A stretch of 46,209 nt of DNA from Aestuariivita sp. (GCA_026710045.1 JAPORU010000050.1:1-46209), one strand, 5' to 3'. Positions 9,289 to 18,014 are shown, counted from the first letter of the stretch. The notes: a model not told the origin generated them from the sequence alone. Numbers and translations are program-made.

Positions 9289-9670
9289 ATACCCGAGAAC
9301 GTGATGTTGCTCTTTCTGATTTTTCAAGGGCCTTGTTGCGAGGCGCTTGCGGATCAAGGGCCGCCGGATATCCTCCAACTCATTTGTGGATTAAAGAGCA
9401 ACGCATTCGTTGCGGACGTGGATGATGTAGGGCGCTGAATGCTGCATACGACAGAATCGAGTTCCGTTCCTTTTTTGTACCAATATATTCATTCGCCGGA
9501 TTTATCATTATTTCGATTTGACGTTCAATGCAGAGGCTTTTTATGATTGTATAAGGTGTCGGAGTAAATCGGGATATAAGGTTTTGCGTTCATATCGTCC
9601 TTTGGTTGGGATAGTTGGAGAATACGGAAGATGCTGGATCCGCCAAATTTTTTGAATGGTAACGTGTCGG
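9289..9670. other. Gap after tRNA-Met
   Basis: No gene is seen. The 8-base word CAAGGGCC occurs twice, 30 bases apart (9325 and 9355). I found no copy of the tRNA 3' end that would mark an integrated element. Confidence 0.4.
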
Positions 9671-10513
9671 ATGAACAAAGAATGTTCTGAGTCGCAAGAC
9701 AGTAAGGCTATCAACAGCATTGGACGGGTGTCCAGTTCGCAGGTTGAATTGATTTGCGCCGCGCTTGATAGAGACCCATCACATGAGCACGTCAGCCGCG
9801 TCTTGCCCCCTTTGTGGCACTGGTGCGCGTTTCCCCCTAAAGATCGTACCGATCAGCTCGGCTTCGACGGTCATCCACATGAGGCGGAACGGGCGCACAC
9901 GGTTTCTCCGAAACGACGCATGTGGGCTGGAGGAAAGCTAAAATTCTTTCAAGCGATAGGTGTCGGTGACAAAATTTCGCGTGTTTCAAGAGTCAAGGAT
10001 CGGAGAGAAAAAGTCGGGAGAACCGGTCCCATGACTCTCTTAACTCTCGAGCATGAATTGCGCTCTCAAGATCGTCTGGTGATTCATGAAACTCAGGATA
10101 TCATATATCTGGACTTTCCGAAGACATTTAGACCTCCCGAAAGACAGAAGGTTCTGGGGAACATTGTCAATACGATCACAATGAGCGAGACGCGAGTGTT
10201 CCGCTATTCAGCGGTGACTTATAATGCGCATCGAATTCATTATGATATGACCTACGCAAGAGACGTAGAGAAATATCCTGCGCTCGTTGTTCAAGGTCCG
10301 TTGCAGGCAACGTTGTTGATGCAGGAGGCGATCAAGTTTAAGGGCCTCGATTCGATGCCGGTCCACTTTGAATTTCGCAGCGTTTTTCCCATGTTTGTCG
10401 GGTCGAATTGCGACATAAGCCTGGAGTGTGATGGAACGGTAATGAAACTCTGGACGTCGCAAGATGGTCATCAATGTATGCAGGCAACGGCTTTATGGGA
10501 ACCTGGCAAATGA
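9671..10513 (+). CDS. meh: Mesaconyl-C4-CoA hydratase-like (FAS1/HTD2-type hotdog dehydratase)
   Basis: A 280-residue double-hotdog protein of the family that includes mesaconyl-C4-CoA (3-methylfumaryl-CoA) hydratase, which yields citramalyl-CoA in the 3-hydroxypropionate cycle. The N-terminal half contains LPPLWHWCAFPP, RRMWAGGKLKF and GDKISRVSRV. The C-terminal MaoC-like half has FRYSAVTYNAHRIHYD, which holds the Asn-His active-site region, and VVQGPLQATLL. The stop overlaps the next start in an ATGA, so the two genes are translationally coupled. The partner is a family III CoA transferase resembling Mct, which strengthens the assignment. An ATG at 9656 would add five residues. Other hotdog hydratase substrates remain possible. 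Confidence 0.78.
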   Translation: MNKECSESQDSKAINSIGRVSSSQVELICAALDRDPSHEHVSRVLPPLWHWCAFPPKDRTDQLGFDGHPHEAERAHTVSPKRRMWAGGKLKFFQAIGVGDKISRVSRVKDRREKVGRTGPMTLLTLEHELRSQDRLVIHETQDIIYLDFPKTFRPPERQKVLGNIVNTITMSETRVFRYSAVTYNAHRIHYDMTYARDVEKYPALVVQGPLQATLLMQEAIKFKGLDSMPVHFEFRSVFPMFVGSNCDISLECDGTVMKLWTSQDGHQCMQATALWEPGK

Positions 10514-11742
10514 GCATTTTGTGCGGGATGCGTGTTGTTGAGAGTTCTGCTTTTGTTGCTGTGCCGCTTGCCGGAATGACGCTCGCCCAAATGGGAGCCG
10601 AGGTTATTCGATGTGATCATATTGACGGCGGATTAGATTTTGGTCGTTGGCCGTTGTCGCCGAACAACAGGAGTTTGTTCTGGGCCGGCTTAAATAAGGG
10701 AAAAAAGTCCGTGGCGATCAATTTGAAGTCATCGGAGGGTCGCGAACTCATTTCCGAGATTATAGCGGCTGGCGGTACAGAATCCGGTTTTTTTATAACC
10801 AATTTAACGGTACCAGGTTGGACGGATTATGAATCCCTTAAGAAACTACGAGACGATGTGATTGTTGTGGCACTCAACGGAGACCGACAGGGTTACCCTC
10901 AGGTTGATTATACCGTGAACGCATCTCTCGGTATTCCCTATATGACAGGCCCACCCAATTCACCTGAGCCCGTTGCCCACATACTCCCTGCCTGGGACAT
11001 AATCGCTGGAAATATGTGTGTATCCGCACTGTTGGCGGCGGAACGTCATCGGTTGCGCGGCTTCGGAGGTCAAAGTGTTGATTTATCTTTGAAGGATGTT
11101 GCCTCGGCGACCATAGGGCATCTTGGAATGATCGCGGACGTAACTCTGAATGATATGGATCGAAAAAAATATGGCAATGCGCTCTATGGAGCGTATGGGC
11201 AGGACTTTGTGTGTGCTGATAACCGACGGATTATGGTGATCGCATTGACATTGCGCCAATGGAAGAAATTGATTTCTGCGACGGGAATATCCGAGGCTGT
11301 CACAGCACTCGAGACGGAACTGGGTGTATCGTTCAATGATGAAGGGATGCGATGGCAGTTCAGAGAGAGAATAACGAAGCTACTTTTGCCATGGTTTTCT
11401 GAACGTCGCGTTTCGGACTTTCGTGATCTGTTCAATCGGAAAGGATTGACCTGGTCTGAATTTCGAACTGTGAAAGAGGCTTTGGCGAACGATTCCGATT
11501 TAAGTACTGACAATCCGTTGTTCAGGAACGTGGCTTATCCAGATATCGGAGAGTTTTTGACACCGGCGCATCCTGTGGAATTTGGCAATGTGACGCGAAA
11601 TGCGCCGGTGCCGTCGCCGGTACTCGGAGCACATACTGAAGAAATTCTGGCTTCTGTCGTACGATTGAGCGATCGGGACATTGGCCGATTGTTGGAGACC
11701 GGCGTTGTGGCGTCACCGAATTATGATGTGACGAATGAATGA
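10510..11742 (+). CDS. mct: Mesaconyl-CoA C1-C4 CoA transferase-like (CaiB/BaiF family III)
   Basis: A 410-residue family III CoA transferase. The N-terminus (MRVVESSAFVAVPLAGMTLAQ, MGAEVIRCD) and the FWAGLNKGKKSV block are typical. The Asp of VDYTVNASLGIPYMTG lies where the covalent aspartyl-CoA residue is expected. Mct moves CoA within mesaconyl-CoA from the C1 to the C4 carboxyl; its product is the substrate of Meh, encoded immediately upstream with an ATGA overlap at 10510-10513. I place the start at that ATG; the frame is open to 10474. The Meh-Mct pair suggests mesaconyl/citramalyl-CoA processing to acetyl-CoA and pyruvate. The other genes of that route (mcl, mch) are not in this window. 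Confidence 0.78.
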   Translation: MSILCGMRVVESSAFVAVPLAGMTLAQMGAEVIRCDHIDGGLDFGRWPLSPNNRSLFWAGLNKGKKSVAINLKSSEGRELISEIIAAGGTESGFFITNLTVPGWTDYESLKKLRDDVIVVALNGDRQGYPQVDYTVNASLGIPYMTGPPNSPEPVAHILPAWDIIAGNMCVSALLAAERHRLRGFGGQSVDLSLKDVASATIGHLGMIADVTLNDMDRKKYGNALYGAYGQDFVCADNRRIMVIALTLRQWKKLISATGISEAVTALETELGVSFNDEGMRWQFRERITKLLLPWFSERRVSDFRDLFNRKGLTWSEFRTVKEALANDSDLSTDNPLFRNVAYPDIGEFLTPAHPVEFGNVTRNAPVPSPVLGAHTEEILASVVRLSDRDIGRLLETGVVASPNYDVTNE

Positions 11743-12022
11743 TCAATTGTACGTATGCGATCCATCCGATGTCGGTGTAGTGTATTTTTTTGGAATCTGA
11801 TGTCCCTTCCTCATGAGTGAGCGGATTATATTCCTGTTGTGTATCGACGGTTTTGAGATACAGATCTGATCGGAAGAAGACAGGACGAATGCAGCAATCG
11901 CCAAGGGATACGGTGATTTGTTTTCAGGGCCAGGTTGGAAGACATTTGACGACTATTACGGAACACTTGCCTGTGTAATAAAGCGGTTGTGCATAGGCGT
12001 TGCTGTAAATTAGCATATCAAA

Positions 12023-12949
12023 ATGAAGGTGAAAGCTTTAGACATGCTCTTCGAAGGAATTTATACGCCTCTCGTTACCCCCTATAAATCTGATTTTTCA
12101 TTAAATGAGTCTGCTTTGGATGATATTGTCAATGCACTCATTGATGCAGGAATACACGGGATCGTTGTCGCGGGAACAACGGGGGAGTATTACGCGCAGA
12201 CATTGCAGGAGCGACTTGCCCTCATGTGTCAGGTTAAGGACCTGATTGCTGGACGTGTTCCTCTTGTTGTCGGTACGGGTGCCATTCGCACGGAAGATTC
12301 GATTGTATTTGCAAAAAGGGCCCGCGACATTGGCGCTGATGCGATTCTCATTGCAACGCCGCCGTATGCATGTCCAACAGGATACGAAATCGCTCACCAT
12401 GCGCTTGCTATTGATCAGGCGGCAAATTTGCCCGTACTCTTGTACAATTACCCCGGCCGTATGAGTGTCAATATGGATGCCACATGTCTCGATCTTTTGG
12501 CACAATCACCAAATTTTTGTGCGATCAAGGAGAGTTCGGGGGATATCGATCGATTACATATGCTTGCATGTCATTATCCGCGATTGCAACTCTCTTGTGG
12601 TATGGATGATCAGGCGCTCGAGTTCTTTGCCTGGGGTGCGAAGAGTTGGGTTTGTGCGGGGTCGAATTTTGCACCAGAGGGTCACATCGCTCTCTATAAT
12701 GCTTGCGTTGTCGATGGCGATTTCGCGAGAGGTCGTCAGATTATGTCTGCCATGATGCCGCTGATGCGTGTATTGGAGCAGGGTGGCAAATTTATTCAAA
12801 ATGTTAAGCATGGGGTGACATTGCGCGGGTTTGAAGCCGGTCCTCCCCGAAAGCCTCTGTGTTCGCTTGATGATGAGGAGGAACATGAACTGGCGGATGT
12901 TATTCAAAAGATGAATGTGGCTATCAAGAACATAGAAGAGCGCGGTTGA
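12023..12949 (+). CDS. Dihydrodipicolinate synthase/N-acetylneuraminate lyase family aldolase
   Basis: A 308-residue class I aldolase of the DapA/NAL family (TIM barrel, Schiff base). Key residues are visible: GTTGE at 51-55, Tyr141 in LLYNYPGR and the Schiff-base Lys169 in AIKESSGD. Members act on pyruvate plus an aldehyde or the reverse. Position in a catabolic region, far from lysine genes, argues against true dapA, so I give no symbol. Homology starts at MLFEGIYTPLVTPY; an ATG at 12044 would match the family better than 12023, and neither has a strong ribosome binding site. The next gene is an MttB-family methyltransferase on the same strand. Substrate unknown. Confidence 0.85.
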   Translation: MKVKALDMLFEGIYTPLVTPYKSDFSLNESALDDIVNALIDAGIHGIVVAGTTGEYYAQTLQERLALMCQVKDLIAGRVPLVVGTGAIRTEDSIVFAKRARDIGADAILIATPPYACPTGYEIAHHALAIDQAANLPVLLYNYPGRMSVNMDATCLDLLAQSPNFCAIKESSGDIDRLHMLACHYPRLQLSCGMDDQALEFFAWGAKSWVCAGSNFAPEGHIALYNACVVDGDFARGRQIMSAMMPLMRVLEQGGKFIQNVKHGVTLRGFEAGPPRKPLCSLDDEEEHELADVIQKMNVAIKNIEERG

Positions 12950-13145
12950 TCGAGTGATGTCGTGATGTGCTGCGGTCGTTGGTGATTTCTCAAGAGATTT
13001 GGACTTTTGTGCGTTCGTTCAGCAGGAGTCGTGATGATTGTGAGCCGATTGCGAAAAGCTTGGTTTTTGTTATGGATTGTATTGACGTGACGTTTTGGGT
13101 GTCGAGGAAAGGCACCGAAGAGTCGTGATCGTGGAAGCGATTGGG

Positions 13146-14675
13146 ATGACGCGACGAGGGCGACGTGCACGACGGGCCGCTCGTGAAGCCCATGATGCAT
13201 CTATGCTACCGGCTTTAAACCGCAATTTGCCGATTATTGAGCCGATGACCCCTGCGGACATTGAACGCGTTGATGCCGCTTCGATCAATATTCTCAAGAA
13301 CGTCGGTGTTCAGTTTCGGGATCCCGTTGCTTTGGAGGATTGGCGTAAAGTGGGTGCCAAAATTGAAGGTGAGATTGTATATCTGGATAGGGACATCGTG
13401 CATGAGTTGATTGCGACCATTCCCGAATCCTTCACTTATCATGCTCGGAATCCGGCCAACAATTTACCGTTTGGCAAGGATTATTCTATTTTTGTTCCCA
13501 TGACTGGAGCGCCTTATGTGCGTGGTCTTGACGATGTACGGCGTAATCCAACCTTGGAGGATCTTGCGAGTTTTCACAAGCTGTCGCAGATGTTGCCGGC
13601 CATTCATTCCAGTGCGCATCATATCGTGGAACCGTATGATCATCCGATTTCTCAGCGTCATCTCCGCATAACGTATTCCTCGATAAAATATTCCGACAAG
13701 ACGTTCATGGGCATGACCACGTCACCGCGCAATGCGGAAGATGTACTGGATATGTGTGAAATCCTCTTTGGATCCGAATTTATGGATTCACATCCGGTGG
13801 TCACGGGAAATTGCAATGGCAACTCGCCCTTGGTATGGGATGAAACCATGCTTGGTGCGATGCGGGCGTTTTGCAAAAGAAATCAGCCGGTCCTATGTTC
13901 CCCCTTTGTTCTCGGTGGAGCCAATACACCGGCTTCTGTTGCGCCCACTGTCGTGCAGTTGAATGCCGAAGCGTTGAGTGCACTGGCCTATACGCAACTG
14001 GTTCGCAAAGGTTCGCCGGCTATTTACGGGCATTATCTCTCGACGGTATCAATGAAATCCGGTGCGCCGATGGCGGGCACACCGGAGATTAGTTTGATGA
14101 ATTTGATGATCGGCCAGATGGCGCGGTACTATCGCGTCCCATGGCGGACATCAAATTTGCTTGGGGGAGCAAAGACGTTTGATGCCCAATCCGGATACGA
14201 GAGTGCGATGACACTGAATGCCGTCTTGATGGCGGGTGCCAATTATCTTTGGCATTCTGCAGGATGGAATGAGGCCGGGATGCACTGCTCGATGGCGAAG
14301 TTTGTCGTCGATGCGGAAATGTGCGCAATGGGATACCGTATGGTCGAAGGGATAAAGTGGGATGATTTTGAGGAGGCCTTGGATGCCGTCGCGGATATCG
14401 GTCCGGGAGGCCATTATCTTGGACATCCTCACACTCTTGAGAACTTCCAACGTGCATTCTTTATGCCCGAATTGTTTGATAATAACTCAATTGAGCAGTG
14501 GGTTTCCGAGGGTAGTAAAGAGATCACCGCGCGCGCGTTAGAGTTTGCAAGGCAGTTATTGTACGCATACCAGGAACCCAAACTTGATCAAGCGATTGAA
14601 GAGGCTCTATTGGATTACATCAAGAGACGCGAGCGCGAGATTCCACCGGTTGATGCCTTGAATCAGGAAAATTAA
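13146..14675 (+). CDS. MttB-family (non-pyrrolysine) quaternary-amine methyltransferase
   Basis: A 509-residue TIM-barrel protein of the trimethylamine methyltransferase superfamily. The basic start MTRRGRRARRAAREAH is typical of the alphaproteobacterial branch, followed by LPIIEPMTPADIERVDAASINILKNVGVQF, and the characteristic stretches FMGMTTSPRNAEDVL, GSPAIYGHYLS, NLLGGAKTFDAQSGYESAMT and DIGPGGHYLGHPHTL. There is no in-frame amber codon, so it belongs to the members without pyrrolysine. Characterised relatives demethylate glycine betaine, proline betaine or carnitine and pass the methyl group to a corrinoid protein. No corrinoid protein or methyltransferase-2 gene is next to it. The frame is open to 13095, but the ATG at 13146 after GGAAG fits the family start. 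Substrate unknown. Confidence 0.88.
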   Translation: MTRRGRRARRAAREAHDASMLPALNRNLPIIEPMTPADIERVDAASINILKNVGVQFRDPVALEDWRKVGAKIEGEIVYLDRDIVHELIATIPESFTYHARNPANNLPFGKDYSIFVPMTGAPYVRGLDDVRRNPTLEDLASFHKLSQMLPAIHSSAHHIVEPYDHPISQRHLRITYSSIKYSDKTFMGMTTSPRNAEDVLDMCEILFGSEFMDSHPVVTGNCNGNSPLVWDETMLGAMRAFCKRNQPVLCSPFVLGGANTPASVAPTVVQLNAEALSALAYTQLVRKGSPAIYGHYLSTVSMKSGAPMAGTPEISLMNLMIGQMARYYRVPWRTSNLLGGAKTFDAQSGYESAMTLNAVLMAGANYLWHSAGWNEAGMHCSMAKFVVDAEMCAMGYRMVEGIKWDDFEEALDAVADIGPGGHYLGHPHTLENFQRAFFMPELFDNNSIEQWVSEGSKEITARALEFARQLLYAYQEPKLDQAIEEALLDYIKRREREIPPVDALNQEN

Positions 14676-14725
14676 GGTGTATCGGTTTATCTGGACGAAG
14701 AGGACACACGGACAATCCGACCTAA

Positions 14726-14998
14726 CATGACCGCGACGATATTGACAGCGGTAACAGTGTAATTGACGTCGTTGTGGTCGGCGGGGCGGGTTATTGGGTA
14801 AGAGTGGAGAACAACCTGATACTGTACGTGACCAATGACGATGATTGCGTGAATCCGGGCACGTGCACGATCTATGTGCCGATAGGCGGCAATATGAACG
14901 ATACCTGTGTCTGTAGAACCCGCGCGACGGACGCCGAACTGTATCAGGGATCGGTTCCGGAGATCATACACCCTCGAAGACCACTATGTCTCGATTAA
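14726..14998 (+). pseudogene. Possible remnant of an exported beta-rich protein gene
   Basis: An open stretch without a good start. Its translation looks protein-like: SGNSVIDVVVVGGAGYWV, then ILYVTNDDDCVNPGTCTIYV and PIGGNMNDTC. Alternating hydrophobic residues, Asp clusters and paired Cys resemble the two secreted proteins downstream. An ATG at 14727 in another frame begins MTATILTAVTV and then stops, which could be the leader of a frameshifted gene. Other fragments follow to about 15230 in shifting frames. I infer decay; similarity to a known family is not established. Confidence 0.3.
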
Positions 14999-15360
14999 CG
15001 ACAACCGCTCGTTGTACTCCACTGCGGATTCTTCACACGATTGCTGGATTCGCTAATATCAGGAATCGGGACGCTGACGACGTGGTTGGTGTGCCGACCG
15101 CAGAGCGTCGATCCTCCGTACAATCACTGGACCGATTCATGCGTTCCGGTGTGCACGTGTCCTGTGAAAATCGAACCGGGCGGAGTCTCAATGCCTGATG
15201 TTCGGGGAGTCGGATGTCCCCGATGACGCATCGGGCCACCGAAGGGGTTATCGATCACGCTCGGGGAAGTCAGGAACCCGTCCTGTATGTGGGTGCTGCG
15301 GGAGATTGGGGTCGTGTGGACGCTCCGTCTCCGCCCCTCATCCGATTGGGGACCGGACAC

Positions 15361-15380
15361 CGGCGGCCTGCAGGCCGCCG
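15361..15380. terminator. Perfect 20-bp G+C palindrome beyond the secreted-protein stop
   Basis: CGGCGGCC and GGCCGCCG flank a TGCA centre. As RNA this is an 8-bp G+C stem with a four-base loop, 28 bases past the stop of the minus-strand gene. There is no U-tract, so it may be a weak or Rho-assisted terminator, or a stabilising hairpin. Confidence 0.45.
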
Positions 15381-15408
15381 TGACCAACACAATATCCGAT
15401 CCACCCGC

Positions 15409-16096
15409 TCAGCTACCGGAGGTCGCGCCACATTCCGGTTTCAGGAAGGTGAGCCCGTATAAGGGGTCGGTTGCATCCGCGTCATCGTCGGTGATCGTGA
15501 TCCGGACGGACCCGCTCTGCGACCCGCCCCCGATGCGATAGACCTGAATCTTTACCTCGATGTAGCGGGGTGCCCCTCGCTTCTTGCAGTTGTCATCCTT
15601 GGTCGTGACAAGGAAGGGGAATGCGATCTTGCGGTTCCCGGCGTCCGTCTCCCACGCCCAGCTCTCCGTGACGGGGATCTCGAGCTGGGTGTTGGGGTTG
15701 AAGGCGTTGGGGTCGCCGATCTGGGGATACGTATCGGCAAATTTGTAGCAGTTGGTGACGCCTCCGCAACTGATCGAGACCCGCAACCCGCCCGTGGGCC
15801 CGGGCGGCAGTGTGCCGTTGATGGTGAATTCCACCTCCTCGCCCTCGTCGACGGTGATGCCGCCGGTGCCGGTGGAGCTGCCGGCGTTGCCGCCACTCAC
15901 CCAGCGGTCGGTAATCTCTAAAGTGGCCTGCGCCGAGACCGAAGTCGGGCCGATCAGACCTATCAGCCCGAGTATGAGGGCGGTGAGTGTGACGATCCGG
16001 GCGGGCGCCGGGACCGCACTCCTCGCTTTACAGGCCGAAGATCGGCCTACCCCCCCCCCAATGGCGTTGCATGAATCGATCTGTTCTGTGTGTCAT
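15409..16096 (-). CDS. Secreted beta-sandwich-like protein, phase-variable, out of frame here
   Basis: Translation should start at the ATG at 16096-16094, behind AGGAG (16105-16109, spacing 8). It begins MTHRTDRFMQRHWGGG and then meets ten G (plus-strand C at 16050-16059). At ten G the product ends in TAA at 16030-16028 after 22 residues. With nine (or twelve) G the frame continues to 15409, giving 228 residues for nine G. The continuous product has a long basic n-region, the hydrophobic core IVTLTALILGLIGLIG and a VSAQA cleavage site. The mature part contains VDEGEEVEFTING and ends GSVRITITDDDA, as Calx-beta/Ig-like domains do, with four Cys. Function unknown; a surface or exported role is inferred. 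Neighbouring genes lack such a tract. A homopolymer sequencing error could explain the exact count. Confidence 0.72.
16050..16059. repeat. Homopolymer of 10 C (10 G on coding strand): slippage switch
   Basis: The tract lies from coding base 38 of the minus-strand secreted-protein gene, before its signal peptide. Ten G places the start codon out of frame with the rest; nine or twelve restores it. Runs of eight or more G/C are typical of slipped-strand switching. Only one other such run was found in the window. Confidence 0.8.
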
Positions 16097-16578
16097 TGCG
16101 TCGTCTCCTGTGTTTGATGTGTGCGTATTTGGGCCCAAGCGGAGCGCCTGTGTCGCCGATGCGCTCTCCCTACCGGTTTTTGACGCGTGACGCAACCGGT
16201 CCGGTGATCGATTCAGACCGAGGGGATCACAGTGGCTGGAGACTGCGGAGGTGGCGGGATGGTCGTCGATGGTTCCGAGACCGCCCGCACGACGGGCGTT
16301 TTACCCGGATGCGTGGAACGCTACGTGCGTCCAGAGACAAAGACACCGGCTGACATCTGATTTGATGTCGCCCACGCCCGTTGGGACCGGCTGCGGCCCG
16401 TCTGTGGCCTGTGACCGGTCCTCGCCGGGTGCTTGCGGGAATGACGGACGGGAGCGTCACGCGGTTGACTTCGGGCTGGAATCGGATAGAGAGGGGACCG
16501 GTTTCAACAGGCGTGCCGGTCTTTTCCTTGTCGAATGGAGGACGGGAGGGCGCGCAACCGGAACAGGAGAAACAATCG
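16097..16578. other. Divergent intergenic region between the two secreted-protein genes
   Basis: About 480 bases of G+C-rich DNA holding the promoters and ribosome binding sites of both genes. No clear sigma-70 boxes or operator could be recognised. The open frame seen here in phase with the plus gene lacks stops by base composition and is not a separate gene. Confidence 0.4.
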
Positions 16579-17354
16579 ATGACCTACTTTACCCCCCCCC
16601 ATTAATCCCGACAACACGGGCCGTTGCGTTGGTGGCACTGCTGGTGCTGTCGGCCGCACTGGCCGGGCCGGGCCCGGCGCGGGCACAGATCTCCGGACCG
16701 ATCTTCGTCGATCCCGAGACGGGCCAGGAGACCTATGGCGGCAACACGACGGATCCGGATTTCAGTCCCCTGACACCAGAACAACAGAACTGGAATTCCA
16801 GCAATCTCGACACGACCGGCACGGGAACGGCGCATGTCGGCAGCCTGATGCACTACGGGTCTCGGGTCGGAGATTTCGATGATCGCGCCGCGGGGATCCG
16901 CCCCGTCTACCTGCGTTGGACTGCACCAGCGCAGGATGTCAGCCGGGTCCGGATGGTGGAGTACACTATCCTACCAGGCCGGTATTCGGGATCCCAGCCG
17001 GTCCGGATTGTCGCGACCTGCCCGGGGACCGGGTATGAATCGTTCCGGATGTATCGCCTTGTCCAGGCCGGTACCGCCCTCACCCTGAGCGGCGGCACAC
17101 TCGATCTGGGCCAGCCGGTCATGCTGGAGAAATGCAGTGCCCATCGGGTCAGCCGGGGGCGGAAATCCCTGATCCTGCGTCTGAAAGGCACGATCGAGAG
17201 AACAGCGGACGGTGGCTACGTGGCCTCCTTCGGTCCGCACGACAGCCCCTTCAACTGTGGTCCGCCGACCTGGCCGAGTGCGGCGCACCAGGCCGCCGGT
17301 CATCCGCCGTATTCGAAGTGGTGCGATATCTCCGTCTGGTGGGAGGTCAAATGA
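16579..17354 (+). CDS. Secreted cysteine-containing protein, phase-variable, out of frame here
   Basis: A good Shine-Dalgarno AGGAG (16565-16569) precedes the ATG at 16579 by nine bases. The frame reads MTYFTPP, enters nine C (16592-16600) and stops at once (H, then TAA at 16603). With ten (or seven) C the ATG joins a frame open to 17354; ten C gives 258 residues starting MTYFTPPPLIPTTR. A hydrophobic core (AVALVALLVLSAALAG) and an ARAQ cleavage site follow, a textbook signal peptide. The mature region is Gly/Thr/Asp rich with four Cys (in VATCPG, LEKCSA, FNCGPP, KWCDIS), enough for two disulfides, and ends ISVWWEVK. No known domain is recognised. An in-frame ATG at 16251 would put the signal peptide inside the protein and is unlikely. 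Confidence 0.72.
16592..16600. repeat. Homopolymer of 9 C: slippage switch
   Basis: It starts 13 bases after the A of the ATG at 16579, between the start codon and the signal-peptide core. Nine C causes an immediate stop; ten or seven opens the gene. It sits at the same relative place as the tract of the divergent gene, but the two genes need different lengths to be in frame. Confidence 0.8.
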
Positions 17355-17563
17355 TCCCACGTGCGGTACACCTCGCATCCGACAGCCGGCACAGACAGGG
17401 GCCGCCGGGGTTGCCCTTTGTCCGTGCCCGGAGGGGTGCGTGCCTGTCGGGCGTATCCGAACGGCTATTCTTCCTTGCTACGATCCGGGCGGAACGGCGT
17501 GGGTGTGTGTTTGGGTCCGAAGGAACGCGGTCGATGATCGATCGGTCCGAGCGTTGCAAACGG

Positions 17564-17581
17564 TCCCTCAACATTGAGGGA
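17564..17581. repeat. Short perfect inverted repeat
   Basis: TCCCTCA and TGAGGGA flank ACAT, a 7-bp hairpin (8 bp with a two-base centre) about 210 bases past the plus-strand secreted-protein stop. No U-tract. It may be a weak terminator; function not shown. Confidence 0.3.
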
Positions 17582-17669
17582 ACGCGTGATCCATGAACGT
17601 CTGAGATCAATGACAAGAGAGCCGCCCTCCATACCTTGCCCGGTTGCGGCCAGGACACGCGCCTCATAG

Positions 17670-18014
17670 GATTCGACGGCTACGACGGAATCGGCGACGA
17701 TCACCGATGGTGTCTCTTACTGGAATCCTGTTTCCCCGTACACAACGTTCAGAGCCAATGTTGACGTGAATGTCGGCGAGCATCATAGTGGCGGGGTCGC
17801 TGAGGATCGTTCAGGAGCGCCAGCCAACGTGCTGGCTGTGCAGGAAGTACCGCTTTCCATCACTTGGCAGGATTCGGGCGCGAAAGCCTGCAAGCGCGGT
17901 ATCCCGGATAGTCTGTGGCGTCTTTTCGCGAGCAGGGGCCACACCTGTGCATCCGTCAATCGTGACATGATTCGTGTCTTCTCATCGGTTGCAGTCGCGG
18001 ACAAAACCGCATAG
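17670..18014 (+). pseudogene. Possible remnant of a third exported protein gene
   Basis: An open frame of 114 codons right after an in-frame TAG (17667-17669), without a convincing start. It reads SATITDGVSYWNPVSPYTTF, FRANVDVNVGEHHSGG, then VPLSITWQDSGAKACKRG and ends SVAVADKTA. Composition and the TITDG/ITW motifs recall the two phase-variable secreted proteins. In the same frame upstream of the TAG an ATG at 17610 gives 19 residues. A nonsense mutation or frameshift in a once longer gene is the simplest reading. A GTG at 17766 could still make an 82-residue protein. Confidence 0.35.

Noticed and set aside
9289-9670. tRNA-Met as an attachment site for an integrated element
   Set aside because: No integrase gene and no repeated tRNA 3' end was found downstream.
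16251-17354. A 367-residue open frame starting at 16251
   Set aside because: It would bury the signal peptide about 120 residues inside the protein. The Shine-Dalgarno and ATG at 16579 plus the C tract explain the locus better; the upstream part is stop-free because of base composition.
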